From the NCBI GenBank assembly GCA_018296165.2, contig JACKQL020000077.1, positions 62,001 through 126,000 of the forward strand: a DNA stretch of 64,000 nt, given 5' to 3'. The notes beneath the pieces are model-generated. The model saw only the letters and a list, made by a program, of their open reading frames with translations. It ran no database searches and had not been told where the DNA came from. The position numbers and the translations under genes were made by a program. Shown here in pieces: positions 23,076-35,051 of the stretch. Source of the stretch: Termitomyces sp. T153. Taxonomy: Eukaryota; Basidiomycota; Agaricomycetes; Agaricales; Lyophyllaceae. The stretch's first letter is position 1. Each line of letters opens with the position of its first letter.

Positions 23076-24889
23076 CTATACTGTCTCTTTCTTCTTGAAA
23101 GTGCTTCCTTTGTCATTATCCAGGCTGTCCTTCCCCACTTGCACAGAGCCTTCTTTATCGGAGTCTCCAAGATTGGAATCACCAATTTTGTCAACTGCGT
23201 CGCGGTATGCTGGGACAAAGTTGACGCATAGAGCGTATGTAAATGATAAGATAAAGAAGATCACCGGGATGATCATCGCGAATGCGGTGCTGTTGCGTGC
23301 ATCAGCGACACGAGCCAGAATGGGTGGCACCTGCACCATGACATTGTTAGTGATCTTATAAAGGGATATCACTGGAAATAGTCATACACAAGCACCACCA
23401 ACAACACCACCAATGATCAAGCCGGCACCCCTCTTTTTTTGTAATGTCAACGGTCTAGGTAAGAAAACACAGAGGATTTCAGAAGTATACCTTGGTGTGA
23501 CGCCCAATCCCGCGAATGCCTAGTACGACAATGGTCGGGAAGATGACACTCTCGAAGAACAAGGTCAAATTCAGCATGGCAAGACCGACGTTGCCTCTCT
23601 GGGTTATACTGGCACTACAGAAAGCGATGACGCCAGAAAAGTACAAAAGCAAGATATAGCGCGGTTTCACGAAGCGCATTAGCACTGGAATGAATCATGG
23701 TTAGCAGACTTCTCAATTCTGCAGCTCACGTACAAGAGCCAGTGAATCGTCCGATAGCAAAGCAACCTTGTGCAACGGCGAGGAACTTGGCACCCAGAGC
23801 CGATGACGTTTGACCTCGCGTTTCGGTTACATAGTTAATGAAATAACCAGCAATTGCGACTGCAGTCAGATGAAATAAGAGGTCGAACAGGAAGTATACA
23901 CAAAGATATGAAGAACCTTGAGATCCAGTGTAACAGAACTGCGCGAAGGCAGCATGGAAAACACGATACTGAGTCCAGAATGACCTGTCGCTTTCCCTAT
24001 CTCCAGCGTGTGTCACCTCAGCTTGCTGTGCCATATCCGCATCTATGACAGATCTTAAGCATCTTGTCAGATACACAATGTGCACTCAAAGTACGTACCG
24101 GTAACTTCAGGAATTACAGCAAAGTAGAATACGACAGAGAGCGAGAAAACGAAGATAGCTATGGCGAGGTACACCCATTGAACATTCTTCAGGGCAGCAA
24201 CACTATCTTGAGTTTCCTTGAAGAACACGTAGGAACCCAATATCGGTGCAATAACGGTTCCTATTGCTTGAACGGCCTGTGCCAAATTGATTCGCATCTC
24301 GGCATAACGCGGCGGACCAGTCACTAGGGAGATCTTGATATTGTGCTCGAACAGGGAGGAACTTGACACGCACCAGCCATGTAAGGGTTCGCAGCGGTTT
24401 CAAGAGTGCCCAAACCACTGCCAATGACAAATGTCGCGCCGCAGAATCCACCAAAACTTCGTTTGAGGCCAGCTGGCCACATCAACAAGGCTCCAATACC
24501 ATACAAAGTAAGCCCCAAGATGAACGTCGCGCGATATCCGTAATTCCGCAGGACCCAATTGGCATATCCAAGAGACGCAAGAGGGTACGCTCCAAAGTAA
24601 GCCGCTTGTAGACCAGACGAACGCGTTCGTGTGATTCCAAGCGTGTTCTGAAAATGTTTGTTCAGCGTGTCAAGCAGTCCATATGCAAACCCCTTAGAAG
24701 TTCACAATTATTTAGACACATACAACCACCTGAGACTTAGCTTACCCAAAGAAAGTAAAGGATCGTGACCAAAAATAGCGGAAAGAACGTTTCACGCAAG
24801 GTAAGTCCCGCGGCATCCGTGATTCGGTCACCAACCTTGAGGGAATGCTTTCTGAAGAAACTGGACTTCGGCTTGTGAGGGTGGGGCAT
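23076..24889 (-). CDS. MFS transporter, FucP-like sugar:H+ symporter family
   Basis: Minus-strand multi-exon gene. The first exon, 24889-24746 (48 codons), ends in the first transmembrane helix LFLVTILYFLW. The next begins GFAYGLLDTLNKHF, the FucP-family signature for helix 1 and its loop. Further conserved blocks are GLQAAYFGAYPL, GSGLGTLETAANPYM, an intron, then GPPRYAEMRINLAQA and IGTVIAPILGSYVFF. Later exons hold LLYFSGVIAFCSA and the final helix MIIPVIFFILSFTYALCVNF, followed by a charged cytosolic tail with the stop at 23076-23078. The family imports L-fucose or related sugars with protons across the plasma membrane. The substrate of fungal members is largely unassigned. Exact internal splice sites in 23370-24060 were not all resolved. 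Confidence 0.85.
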
Positions 24890-25530
24890 ATTAGCTAGAC
24901 CTCGTCATCCATTCTAGCTGTAACGTTTTTATTCAGTTGTGTACAATGTAAGTTTACTCGTCGGGCCGTTGGTGTGGTCAAGAGGTTAGATGTCGGGTTC
25001 AATCAGATCACCAGGGCCAGTCACCAGACTCGAAAGAAGCTCCACTAAGTATTGATTTAGTGCGGCGTCCAATCATAATCAACATTTTATGTGTGTGCGC
25101 ATCCGTGACTTATACAGCCTCCATAGTGATTACGGCAATCATGAGTGCCCACACTACTGACATCACTACCATCCCCTACCACGCAGTCGGTGATTTTCAA
25201 GAACTAGTGTAGTTCTTCCTCTAGTTCTTGGTCAGTTACTATATTTTATCCAATAAAACATTATACAACTTGAATCAAGGGAAAATACCTGGAAATCGTC
25301 GAGTCCCTTGTTGACGAATGATCCTCGTCATATGTCACTCCCTTGTAACACCTGCCGCACAATGCCGAAGCGGACTGTCGACAAAGTTTGATCGCGGACG
25401 GGCGCCGAAAACACGCAAATATGTTGTAACTAGGCCGGTGAACGTTCCCTCTAGAGACAAGCCTCGATGAAGCGTGCAAAGGCTTTATCTGGTCAAATTT
25501 CTGGTGTGAACCGGCATTGACGTTTCATCC
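24890..25530. other. Intergenic region, no gene recognised
   Basis: Upstream region of the MFS gene. A minus-strand open frame at 25479-25261 (72 codons) has no recognisable motif. The right end merges into the pogo-type transposase relic. Confidence 0.4.
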
Positions 25531-25539
25531 GGCAAAAAT

Positions 25540-26770
25540 TCATCTTATCTAACTATGGTCGTGCAGTTGGTCTTGATCCTAAACAAGCCGCCAACTTCAA
25601 TAAAACAACCGTCGGTGATTATTTCACCCCACATAAATTATTACAAGACAAATTTGATGGATTCTGCCGGAGAATCAGTGGAATATGGATGAGACTGGAA
25701 ACCAGATGGGTGATGGTCAAAAAAATGATGGGAAAAAGTATCTTTTCACAGTCTGGCAGGAGACTTGATAACACATTAAAAGTGATAACTTGCAGCTAGT
25801 GACTATCATTAAATGTGTTTCTGCAGCCGGTCAAAATACTTTACCATTTTTCATGCTTCCGGATTGAATGTCACTTGTTCCAACAAGGTATCCCTACATT
25901 GCTATGGTCTAAAATTGTTTGCCGTCTTGAAATCACTCTTCCTGACCACCATCCTGAGGACCCTTATGAAGTTGATCAAGTTTTCAAAGGCACAAAGTGG
26001 GTTTTAAAGGGAACAGATACCTCTACTACCAAGACCAGCAATGGCACCAGTAGTATTCATTTGTCACCGCCACCCACCCCTTCGCATGCGCCTAAGCAAG
26101 AAACTTTGGAATTAGCGACCACTACAGCGATTGTCAGCGCCCTGGAATGTTTGGAAGCTCTGTTGACCAATGGTAATGCCCAACCTCACCAACAGTTTGC
26201 TAACAGCACTTGCCACTTTTGTGGTGAAACTGGTCATACTATGGTCCAGGGCACTTGTATAAAGCTGGAGCAAATGATCTTACAGGGTAAGGTTTGTTGT
26301 AATGTTGAAGGCAAGATTGTTTTACCATCTGGCGCTATGATTCCCAATTATTTTATCCCTGACCTTCGAGATATAGAAGAGGGTTCAATTGGTGAGTATG
26401 ATACTTTCAATCCTACTTTCTGCTTAATTCTCACAGTGTTGCAACATCTGATTCTGGCTGGACTGATCAGTATATTTGCAAGCAATGGTTTCTCAAAATC
26501 TTTGTTCCATGTGCTGTAGCATGTCAAGTACCTGATAAACCAATTGTATTGATGATCGACGGTCATGATTCTAATGAGACACCTGCAATGCAGAAGGCAG
26601 CATTTGACCATAACATGATTCTTTTTGCATTCCCTTTCAAAACAACACATAGAATTCAACCCCTTGATGTCAGGGTTTCTGGGCCTTGTCAATCAAGGTT
26701 GGACCTCACACTAATTGGCTTGCAGAGTATAACAATGGATTGTTACAACTTCATTCATGAATACTTCAGA
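25540..26770 (+). pseudogene. Relic pogo-type (DDE_1/CENP-B-like) transposase
   Basis: Fragments of a pogo/Tigger transposase appear in order on the plus strand but in shifting frames. They are GLDPKQAANFNKTTVGDYF, then WNMDETGNQMGDGQKNDGKK with the first catalytic Asp, LVTII...CVSAAGQNTLPFF, SGWTDQYICKQWF, LMIDGHDSNET with the second Asp, and FPFKTTHRIQPLDV with the last acidic motif. Stops interrupt several blocks. Between the CVSAAG block and the SGWTDQ block the transposase is split by unrelated gag-like sequence (separate entry). Terminal inverted repeats were not found. The element is inactive. Confidence 0.75.
25885..26400 (+). pseudogene. Zinc-knuckle gag fragment inserted in the transposase relic
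   Basis: One open frame from about 25885 to 26400 reads a retroelement-type gag tail. It has a PDHHPEDPYEVD block, a Ser/Thr/Pro linker, a CCHC zinc knuckle (CHFCGETGHTMVQGTC), then KVCCNVEGKIVLPSGAMIP. The knuckle followed by a KxVLPSG motif is common in basidiomycete Gypsy/Copia gag proteins. It interrupts the pogo transposase frame exactly between two conserved catalytic blocks, so it is most simply an insertion or a chimeric repair product. The boundaries are approximate. Confidence 0.6.
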
Positions 26771-26779
26771 GTGTGATCA

Positions 26780-27356
26780 TGACCCTCTGTTGCCACCTAG
26801 CTGCTGTGGAGGTTTAGTGTATGAACTGACTAGTAAACTGAGGGTTGTAAGTCAAGCTAGGTCTCAGAGAAACCAGTTTAGTAAAGGGGGTTGCTAGCAC
26901 TAGCCTTAGTTGCTAGATAGTAACAAGAGAAACAGAGGTGCTAGGGGTGCTAGCAAAATGTTAGACAAGGTGAAGGAGGTGCACTAGACTTGGGCAGTTG
27001 TTAGCAAAAAGGGTAGCAAAACTAGATATCAAGCACAAAAGGTAAACCTTGGCAAGATGGTACCCAAAGGGGTACTAGTGAAACAAGGATAGCAGTGAGG
27101 TTGCTAACTCAACAATGCCCCAATGACAGTCACTAAGAGAATGCTAGAGTGATAGAAGAAACCTTAGCATTGAGAGACTGAGATCTGCACTCTGAGGCTA
27201 TAATGGAGTACAACTCTTTGATGATATATAGAAAACATAGCAGTATTTATAGTAAGTAGAAACAATGAAACCAGAAGGAGATGGTAATGGTAAGTAAAGG
27301 TCAAATTGTTCTTAGTGACATAGGCACAAAACTGTCACAAAAAAGGTACAACTGAA
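26780..27356. other. Non-coding, probable decayed repeat
   Basis: No gene. GCTAG-containing words recur many times between 26840 and 27100, for example GTTGCTAGCACTAGC, giving a locally repetitive texture. It may be remains of an LTR adjacent to the tRNA gene, a common target for such elements. Confidence 0.35.
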
Positions 27357-27450
27357 CGACGCCAGCAGGATTTGAACCTGCGCCCTCAAAGAGGAACAGA
27401 TACCCGCGTGTTATTCGAATCTGTCGCCGTTACCACTTGGCTATAGCGCC
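27357..27450 (-). tRNA. tRNA-Ser(CGA) with intron
   Basis: The minus strand gives acceptor stem GGCGCTA/TGGCGTC (two G-T pairs), the D-arm GCCAAGTGGTAACGGC, and an anticodon stem ACAGA/TCTGT with loop TTCGAA plus one base (anticodon CGA). It has a long class II variable arm (TCCTC...GAGG), the T-arm GCAGG-TTCAAAT-CCTGC and discriminator G. About 12 nt of intron lie after position 37. The long variable arm and G discriminator are serine hallmarks. Confidence 0.92.
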
Positions 27451-27749
27451 TCAATATTGTTATTCTTTTTCAATCTATCGCTTCTATGACTGAACTCCAG
27501 AGCTGATACAGCCCATAAAGATCATATTGACAGCTGGTGATATGAAAAGCAGTATACAGGGAGGGTGGGTAGACTAAATAACAATTAAGTCATAACACGT
27601 TAGAGAGATATCATTGATGAGGAAGCACACAACATAAGATGACTGACCTAGAGAGGAAATTGTCGAGGTGGAAGTTCTCTGAGTACTCAGTTCCCAGAGA
27701 TTATAGCAAGTTGATTACCTACTACGTCTATGCAGAAAGCAATTACGAA

Positions 27750-29909
27750 CTAATCTACCCAATTCACATTGCCAATGGCAAGTGCTGTCTCAAATGATGC
27801 TTTGGGTTTGTACTTCGTTCCATCCGAGTACTGAGCATCCATCCTCTGCTTCACGCTCCTATGTATTTTGATCATTCGTTTCTTTTGTTTCGGGATGAAG
27901 CGTCCGCGCCCCAAATTGATGCCTATATACGAAGACCAAGACTTATTTCCCTTTTGATAGCGTTGCTCGATTGGGAATAGTTCAAGCAGCCACCAGAACG
28001 GTGCTAGACTCAGCTGATCGTAGATAGGTGACATTGCATCGTGAAGCTCGTGCTCTTCCTCGGACATCATGTTGAGCGGAACAATGACAGTCTGGACTGA
28101 AGACTCCGCCTTCCGATCTGCAGCGGAAGGAATGTGCTCCACATGTGCACCGGCACCTGGAAGAGGAGGCGGACGCTCCTGGACGTAGGGGTAGAGGCTA
28201 GCGGGATCAAGCCCAACAGTCTTAAGGGACTCTGACATAAACATGATGCCTGTGTCAGCCTTGAAACATTCGCGGATCATCCACCGAAGAGGAATGCGTG
28301 CGAGGGTATGAGGGGTCCCATTAGCGACTGATCCACCTCCCACATCTCAAGAGAGTGAGTAAAATCCATATTTGCATCTGAAACGTATAAGACTTACCAC
28401 AATGGCAGCCTGCGAACCAGACCTACAGGAGTAAAAATGTCAAATAGAGTTATAGGAATAGGAGGAGTGGGCGTACCTCTTCCACATCGGTTGGACGTTC
28501 TAGATGATCGGCGTACCGACGTTCCATCTTACGTAATGTCTTCTTTCCCTGAGACCCACGTTTACCGGTCTCGCCAATGGCACTATGGTCGTGTTGCTTG
28601 TGTTTTGATACATCAGGTGTTTGTCCCGTGGTTCCCATCTTGGCTTCTTTTTCGTTAGGACGGTTCCAAAGGTTAGCTTTGAACTTGGCCCGTCGTTCGT
28701 CTAGCGCGATGGCATGACGGAAGGTACGAACTATTGTATTTGACGTAGTGAAAGGGAGACGGCGTGGAATGAGTCCTACAGAGTTCACAGTGTCCCTGTG
28801 CCCATATGATAAGAGAAATTTCGTCGGTAAGAACTTGAAACTCAACTGACCATACACCTATGAACTCGATTGGGACGTCGACCGAAAAGGCTTTTTTGAA
28901 CACGTTTGATTGCTGCCACCCGATTTCGTCGACGCGGGTAAACATCTTGTATGCGAAGGGAACTTGTTGATGATTGCATGCTGGCAGAAGCCCGACCTGT
29001 TGATGAGGAGCGTATTAATGCGGGAGAACTTCATGGCAGGGATAGGTATGTATTTTCACCTTGTGGATCATTCCCGCGAGACTGCGTGCGGTATATGCAC
29101 CTCTCGAGAAGCCAAAGATGCAAATACGATCCCCTGCCTTATCTGTAGAGCACCAATTAGAAACACAGCGAATAAGCTGGCACAGCGGCACTAGCACAGA
29201 CCACGTACAATTTTGCATCAAAAACTCATATCCATCTGAGGCGCACCATCATCAGTTGTGCTACAGGCGTGTAAACTATCGATGCCGTACCCATCACATG
29301 CGCATCTAGATTCCAGGCGATCATTTCATCCAGAGTCTGTAGTGGAGTGGGTCAAAGTATAGCCTTAACTATAGCAAGAAATCTGACCTTGGATATTTTA
29401 GCAGCCAACGGCGTCGCAATCTTTGGCGACGTGTATGTACCGATACCAGCCTGCAGATTTTAAAGGTCATGAATAAGAAGGTGCTCTACGCAAGATTGTA
29501 CCTGATAATAAACCATCTGCTTTTCTCGATCATCCTTCTTTAACATGGTGAAAAATTCAACGATGTTCGAATTCTGACCGCAACATCGTGAGATTTAGTG
29601 TGATTATTCGGAAACGACGCAAGGCAGACGCACGTCCGAATCAAATCTGCGACATTATCAAGTTAGTATATAAAGACTGAAAGCATCAACATTTTGCAAT
29701 ACTGACTGATCTCCAGTGCCGTCGAAACAAAGCACCAAAGTACACGCTGAGTGTGTCGGAGGTATGCATTTGGGAAATTCTGACGCAACCTCAGACTCGC
29801 TGAATTTTGTTCCATGAGAACTATCGGTAGCAGTGGGAGTGCCTGTTATTGAAGAGGATTCTACACTGTCAAGATCTTGAAGGATTGAAGAGGACATGGT
29901 AGCGTTCAA
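27750..29909 (-). CDS. DUF2235 alpha/beta-hydrolase domain protein
   Basis: Minus-strand gene with many short exons. The N-terminal Ser/Thr-rich leader (start at 29909, or the second ATG at 29897) is followed by the family's first signature, LVLCFDGTGDQ. Short exons then give FDSD, NSNIVEFFTMLKKDD, IGTYTSPKIATPL and DEMIAWNLDAHV. The nucleophile motif GDRICIFGFSRGAYTARS lies near 29100-29150 (G-F-S-R-G, the G-x-S-x-G serine). Then come KMFTRVDEIGWQQSNVF, VDVPIEFIGVWDTV, SVGLIPRRLPFT, a KR-rich linker and the GGG of the catalytic loop at 28340. Bacterial members include Tle1-type phospholipase effectors. Fungal members are uncharacterised, probably lipases or esterases. The C-terminal exon ends at 27750. 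Confidence 0.85.
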
Positions 29910-32616
29910 GCACTATTAGAAAATAGCGATTCCTCCCCCCTTATATATAGTCGGCCAGATGCTGCGGTATTTTCGGAGCGAATGCGACAGAGTTGTGGGC
30001 AAAAGCTAAAAGAGCGCGAACTTCTTCTATGTCATGTCAAAATCCCAATCAAGCCCTATTTTCTTTGTCCACTGCCTTTGCCACCGTGTTTCCCCCTTTG
30101 AATATTTGCCCCTTTCCCTGTGCCCAGATCCATTGAATACTTGTTTGGTTATTGCGACGTCGAGGCAATCGACGTAATACGAGAAGCCTTCACTATTGAC
30201 TACAACAGGTGTCGCCAACGTCAACTCATAGCAGTGCTAGGTCTCAGAATGGCAGGTAAGCGTTTTCAGCGTACCTGAATCCGCTTTCAATCGAGCTGAT
30301 GGATGCGTCAACTTACACATAACGCCACTGAGATCGGCTGGGTCCCTTCCGTGGCCCACGGTCGCCCGGTCTACCTTTGGCCGGAAGACGCGTCGATGGA
30401 ACGGCATTTTACTTAACACTATAGTACCTTCAACCTTGTATGGGTATATGAGCCATTCACGCGCTGAAAGTTCGTTCTAGGAAGTGTATTTCAAAGAATA
30501 GGAAGGTATTAGAGTGCATCTTTCGCGAAGGAATACCTCCTGAGTCCGATTGGAGATATAATCGGCAGTGGGATCGTTCCGACACAACCAGTCTCTCACC
30601 TTCTGCCCAACTGACACTGCAGAAGGCTAAGGGAGACATCATAATATTGAGTGGTCAGAGTCTAATTGGTGACAGGTATTTTGGTTGTTCCAGCATATTT
30701 GACATACCTCAGCCATGTGCTTTCTCCCGGGGGTGTCTTTGGCCGCGAGGACTTGTTCTCAAGCCACGGTTTCAACATTGGCGGGACCCCGGAACGATTC
30801 TGGTCCACCTCCTAACTGAGTACTGCGCACAGCGCACGGAATCCACTCTAGCGCTGTAATGCGAGCTCCTCCCCAGCCTCGTCCCTGGTCGCGGCTCTGT
30901 CGGTTGCACAAACCTCGCCGCCACCCCCCGCTGCTCGCCTTCTCCCGCTGCTCGCCCTCCCCCGCTGCTCCCCGGATGCTCTGTCTTCCGATGACGCCAA
31001 CTACGTTCACCAGCGTGCCCATTCCCATACAGTTCTTGTTTAGTTTAACCGCGACGACGTCAACAGGGACTTCTGAAGCTCCGCGATGCACTCAATGCAC
31101 TCTTCGTTACTATCGATGGGAACATCGCGGCGACCGATGCGAAGGCTGGAGAGGTCGATGTAGTCACTCCCGAGACCTGGGTCATTTGCTCGAAGCTAAT
31201 GGGCAGCGGTGGTTTCGGGACCACACCATACTTGGCTGCGAATTTTGGCGTCGACGTCTGGTGAATCATTTGCCATTAAGAGCTCCGAGCAAGCTCCAGA
31301 GACTCATATCGAGGTTCGTACTTACCCTGCAGAAGCCCCTTACAGCTATATCTGCCTGAGGATCGTGTGCACATTCTTTGACGACACGCGATCGTGATCA
31401 ACTACTCACATATACAGAGTAGCGGAAATGAGTATAGAGTAAAATTGAGTTGCATAGTATCTGTTGACCCGGAACGTTAATGTGCCTGAGAATTCTTCCT
31501 TATCTGACAGTACATAATTATAGCTATTTCAACGAGATGTTTGACTTGCATTGTTTAGGATATCTGTGATTGGTTCCCGTACCTGCATACTATTCAAGAG
31601 TGTAGCTTTTTTGATGCAGTAAGCTACCTACACCTTGTGGTGTCGCTTGAGCTGTTGAGGAATTTTGTAAATTTTACTGTCAGGCCGAGTGTGGACCATC
31701 TCATTCCACTGAAGAGTGAGTTTCTTGAAAATGCTAGTTTTTGTGAATTGCTTTCAGAGCTCTGGCTGTTTGAATGACAAATCTATCAGCTTCAAGGAGC
31801 TCATTGAAGAGTGCGTATTCCTCGGGGATTGTGTCGGAGTGACTGCATGAGCAGTTTGTTAGTATTCTTTGAGGTATTCATAGACACTGATAGGAGTGAT
31901 ATTAATGGAGAGGTGTGTGAGTAGATGAACTGGGACCTCATGATATTATGTTTAGTTCCCCACAAGCACCAAGAAACTGTAAGACCATCCAGATCCTTCC
32001 CAATGACACAATAAAAAGAATGTCCTGGAGGGTCTGAGAGTAAGCCCAGCTTGGCAACTTAGGAACACCTAACATTGCTTTTTTTATGCCTCCGTAAAGA
32101 GAGGACTGCAATGGTGATCTGCAGAGCAGACAACATTGCCTCAAAACCCAAATAGTTTTTTGAAGTCAGGTACTAACTTTTCTGATGCAAAAGTATTGAA
32201 CAGTCCATACAGTCATAATGAGGCATTATTGTGTCTAATTAGGCATGGTACATAATGCATTTTTCTGTGTAATCAGTTGTAATGCATCAATGGCAATCAA
32301 ACACTAAGTACAATAACTTGGATTGAACCAGCATCCTCGCATGATGTGATAGTTTATAGAACAACATTAACAATCACACTGGGGAGATGTTACACCAAAA
32401 AGCAAAGGACACTCTAAGTAAGGGGAGCAACCTCCCTTTTAGAAGATATACTGTCATCAACCTTAACCAAACATTAAATCAAACCTTTAACAAGCTAACA
32501 AAACTTAACTGCTAATCTGAACAGCCCTAACCAGTTAACAAGCTAACCTGTGGGAGTAGTAAACATGTCTTTCTCAGGGCATGTGTTATCTTCAAGTTAT
32601 CACATTTTCATTCTTC
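29910..32616. other. Gene-poor region with one coding-like orphan stretch
   Basis: Nothing is recognisable over most of this span. Between about 30960 and 31262 on the plus strand a frame reads a coding-like sequence (LLKLRDALNALFVTIDG, AATDAKAGEVDVVTPETWVI, GSGGFGTTPYLAANFGVDVW) with high GC and codon-like composition. It is interrupted upstream by a TAG and a frame change. I do not know the family. From about 31900 onward CG becomes very rare, marking the start of the old repeat block. Confidence 0.4.
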
Positions 32617-32826
32617 TGTTGTGTAATGGAGTGCCCGTTACTTGTCCTTCTTTGTGCACTACTATACTGTATTTATTAATATTACTATATTATTATTATA
32701 TGGTAACATCATGTGACACTACATTTAACTACAATTACTATAATTATGTAAGGCAGCACCTTACTCCATACTTTGTAGACAGAATCATGACTGGTTTTGA
32801 CTCATAAGTTGCACAACCCATAACAG
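32617..32826 (+). repeat. LTR of family C, plus orientation
   Basis: The segment starts TGTTGTG and ends CATAACA. Its core (ATTATGTAAGGCAGCACCTT, then CATACTTTGTAGACA and GACTGGTTTTGACT) is repeated in inverse orientation at 36235-36479. A GAAACATTACA motif follows the end in both copies. A gag relic lies downstream on the same strand, so this is probably the 5' LTR of that element. Confidence 0.6.
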
Positions 32827-33344
32827 AAACATTACATTTTTTGAGTCAAATGAGCATTGACTTGTTTGTGAAGCAGAAGCCAAACTTCTGGACTGAAGTT
32901 CACTGCTACTAGTTGCAATCAAAGCTGAACTTCTGGACAAAAGTTCATTGCCACTAGTTGCAATCAGAACATCAAAATGGTTGTAACCATGGAAAGTCAG
33001 GTGTTTGGGCCTAGGCCTGAACCAGAGTTCAGTGGAGTCCTGTGAAGCACTGCACTGGAAATGTCAGATCTTGTCATGTCACACCATGGTGTGGGGAGAG
33101 AGAGTGGTGTGATTCCAGGAGGGCTGCCAGCAGCTACTCCTGTTTGACTACCCTGAAGTGGCCAGACAGATGTCACAGCTGAGGGCACTTGAGTGCCCTC
33201 TACCCAGTTGTACCCTAGCATGACCATCACTCCCTGGTAGAAGATGTACATGCTGGGACTAGAAATAGCCCTGCAATGCATCAAAGACAGACTGAACAAG
33301 GAGGGAGTAACCTCTGAGTTAGTCTGGCTACCCAGTGCAAGGTA

Positions 33345-34077
33345 GTGGAGACCCAGGACAGGATTTGCCCAGAGGTGACTCAGACTCCAAGGTTGTGTCA
33401 AGGACCATCCAGCCTAGGTGGAGGTGGTGGAGGACCTGGACAGGGACCACCTCATTTAGGCCAAGGGCCATCAACACCCCCAGGTGGGGGTCCCCCAAAC
33501 CCAGAAGGATCAGATAGTCCTCCATATAGTGATGGGAACAATGAGGCAGATTGTAGGGCTGAGTGGAGGATGACAACAGCTCTCCCCAAAAGACAGCTGC
33601 AGAGGTTTTCAATGCCTCCACAACATTGTGGATGGTTTCCACTCCAGAAGTGAATTAAGCCCACAAATATCATTGTCAGACAATGCATGATTGTCTGAGG
33701 GTAATGATGGAGCAGTTGCTCATGGTTCAGCTGGCAATCCCAGATGGACTCAAGCCTAGGTGGAGTGATCCATCCAAGACAATTACTCCCTATGCCAGGT
33801 CAACTAAGTTCAGTGAACTTGAAGACTGGCTTATGAGTATGTGCATATTTTACACAGTAACCCAGTATGGTGGGGATGGGCATGAAAATGAGAAAGTACT
33901 AATCCTTATGGACTTTCTAGTTGTGGGCACACTGAGATAATACCCATGACATGCAATTCATGTCAAGAGGACCTAGTCACACTGGAGACTTGAGGATGTG
34001 ATTCTTGGATTGTATGATTAATTCATACAGCCCTTGACAATGCAGGATGCTTATGATGTGTTCCACAATGTGTTGTA
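33345..34077 (+). pseudogene. Gag relic of a Ty3/Gypsy element
   Basis: Two frames together give a basidiomycete Gypsy gag. First is a Gly/Pro-rich linker (33420-33530), then LKPRWSDPSKTI, FSELEDWLMSM, VTQYGG, HAIHV, WRLEDVILGLYD and FIQPLTMQDA. The frame shifts near 33660. Four stops (TAA, TGA, TAG, TAA) within 33936-34022 fall where homologues carry sense codons, mostly compatible with C-to-T change. The gag is cut at 34077 by a Tc1-type element and does not resume nearby. Confidence 0.7.
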
Positions 34078-34288
34078 CAGTGGCTCAAAAAACTATCCCA
34101 ATGTTTTATACTTTTTGAAAGATGACATTGGCATGAAGGATTGGAAGTATTTAAAATTCTGGTTAAATCATGTAAAATACTATGGCATCATAGCTACAGA
34201 TTGCATCTTGCTTTCTGTAATTCAAATCAAAACTGATGGAGTAATGGCTGATTCAAAATATTCACTCATTGGGACAGTTTTTTGAGTG
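34078..34288. repeat. Terminal inverted repeat and inverted internal copy of the Tc1 element
   Basis: The outer end CAGTGGCTCAAAAAACTATC (34078-34097, continuing CCAATG) recurs in inverted orientation at 34267-34288 (CATTGGGACAGTTTTTTGAG). About 19 of the first 20 positions match. The two copies bracket 211 bp of the 3' flank of the transposase gene. Confidence 0.65.
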
Positions 34289-35051
34289 TCCCTAATCTCG
34301 GTATTTAGTACTTTGTATGTCCTCCATTTGCCTTGATAACTGTTTGAATCCTTTTAGGCATGCTTTCTATCAGTCTTTGGCATACCTCTGCTGGTATTGC
34401 ATCCCCCTCCTTTGCAACCCTCTCCCACAATTCATGCACACCATGAGGAGGTGTTTCATACTGCCTAAGCTGCTTCTTGAGGTACTCCTAGAAGTGTTCA
34501 ATAGAGTTAAGATCAGGGGATTGGGCTGGCCACCAGAGGACATCAAAAATGTTGTCTTCAAACCATTTATTAGCCCTCTTGGAGTTGTGTTTGGGGTCAT
34601 TTTCCTGTTGAAAGGCAGGCACCCTCCTCCATCTCCAACTTTTCAAAGCTCTCCTTTGCTTGATCATCCAACATTTCACAGTACTGCTCTGCATTCATGA
34701 TTCCCACCACCTCTACCAGTTTTCCTACTCCATTCCAACCCATACAGCCTCATACCATGAGATTATTCCCTCCTCCATGTTTCACAGTAGGTGTAGTGGT
34801 TTGGTTTGAAATGCCTTCTCCTTATAGCTTCCACACTGCTTTCCATCTGATCCAATCCTGTTAATCTTTGTCTTGACTGTCCATAACACTCTTTTTCTAG
34901 TCTTCTACAGACCATTTTTGATGCTCTTGAGCCCATTTAAGTCATAGTTGCTGATGTCTAGCTTTGAGCATAGGAACTTTCCTCTTTGAAGCAGACCAAT
35001 ACCCCTCCTCTTTCAGTATATTCCAGACAGTCTGAGGAGAGACAGGGTTGG
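34078..35051 (-). mobile_element. Truncated Tc1/mariner transposon
   Basis: The minus strand encodes a Tc1-type transposase in pieces: the helix-turn-helix region with VSPQTVWNILKEEG, the RHQQ...WSVEDWKRV block, the KTKINRIGSDGK strand, FQQENDPKHNSKRA with the second catalytic Asp, and WPAQSPDLNSIEHF with the final Glu. The first catalytic motif, normally W-S-D-E-T, reads W-T-V-K-T, so the first Asp is lost. The element begins after a TA dinucleotide (34076-34077) inside the gag relic, the usual Tc1 target. Its other end is missing because an LTR of family A starts at 35052. It is inactive. Confidence 0.8.

Noticed and set aside
27750..29909. Reading the DUF2235 gene as a secreted toxin-type phospholipase effector
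   Set aside because: No signal peptide and no delivery-system context; fungal DUF2235 proteins are widespread and uncharacterised, so only the hydrolase family is supported.
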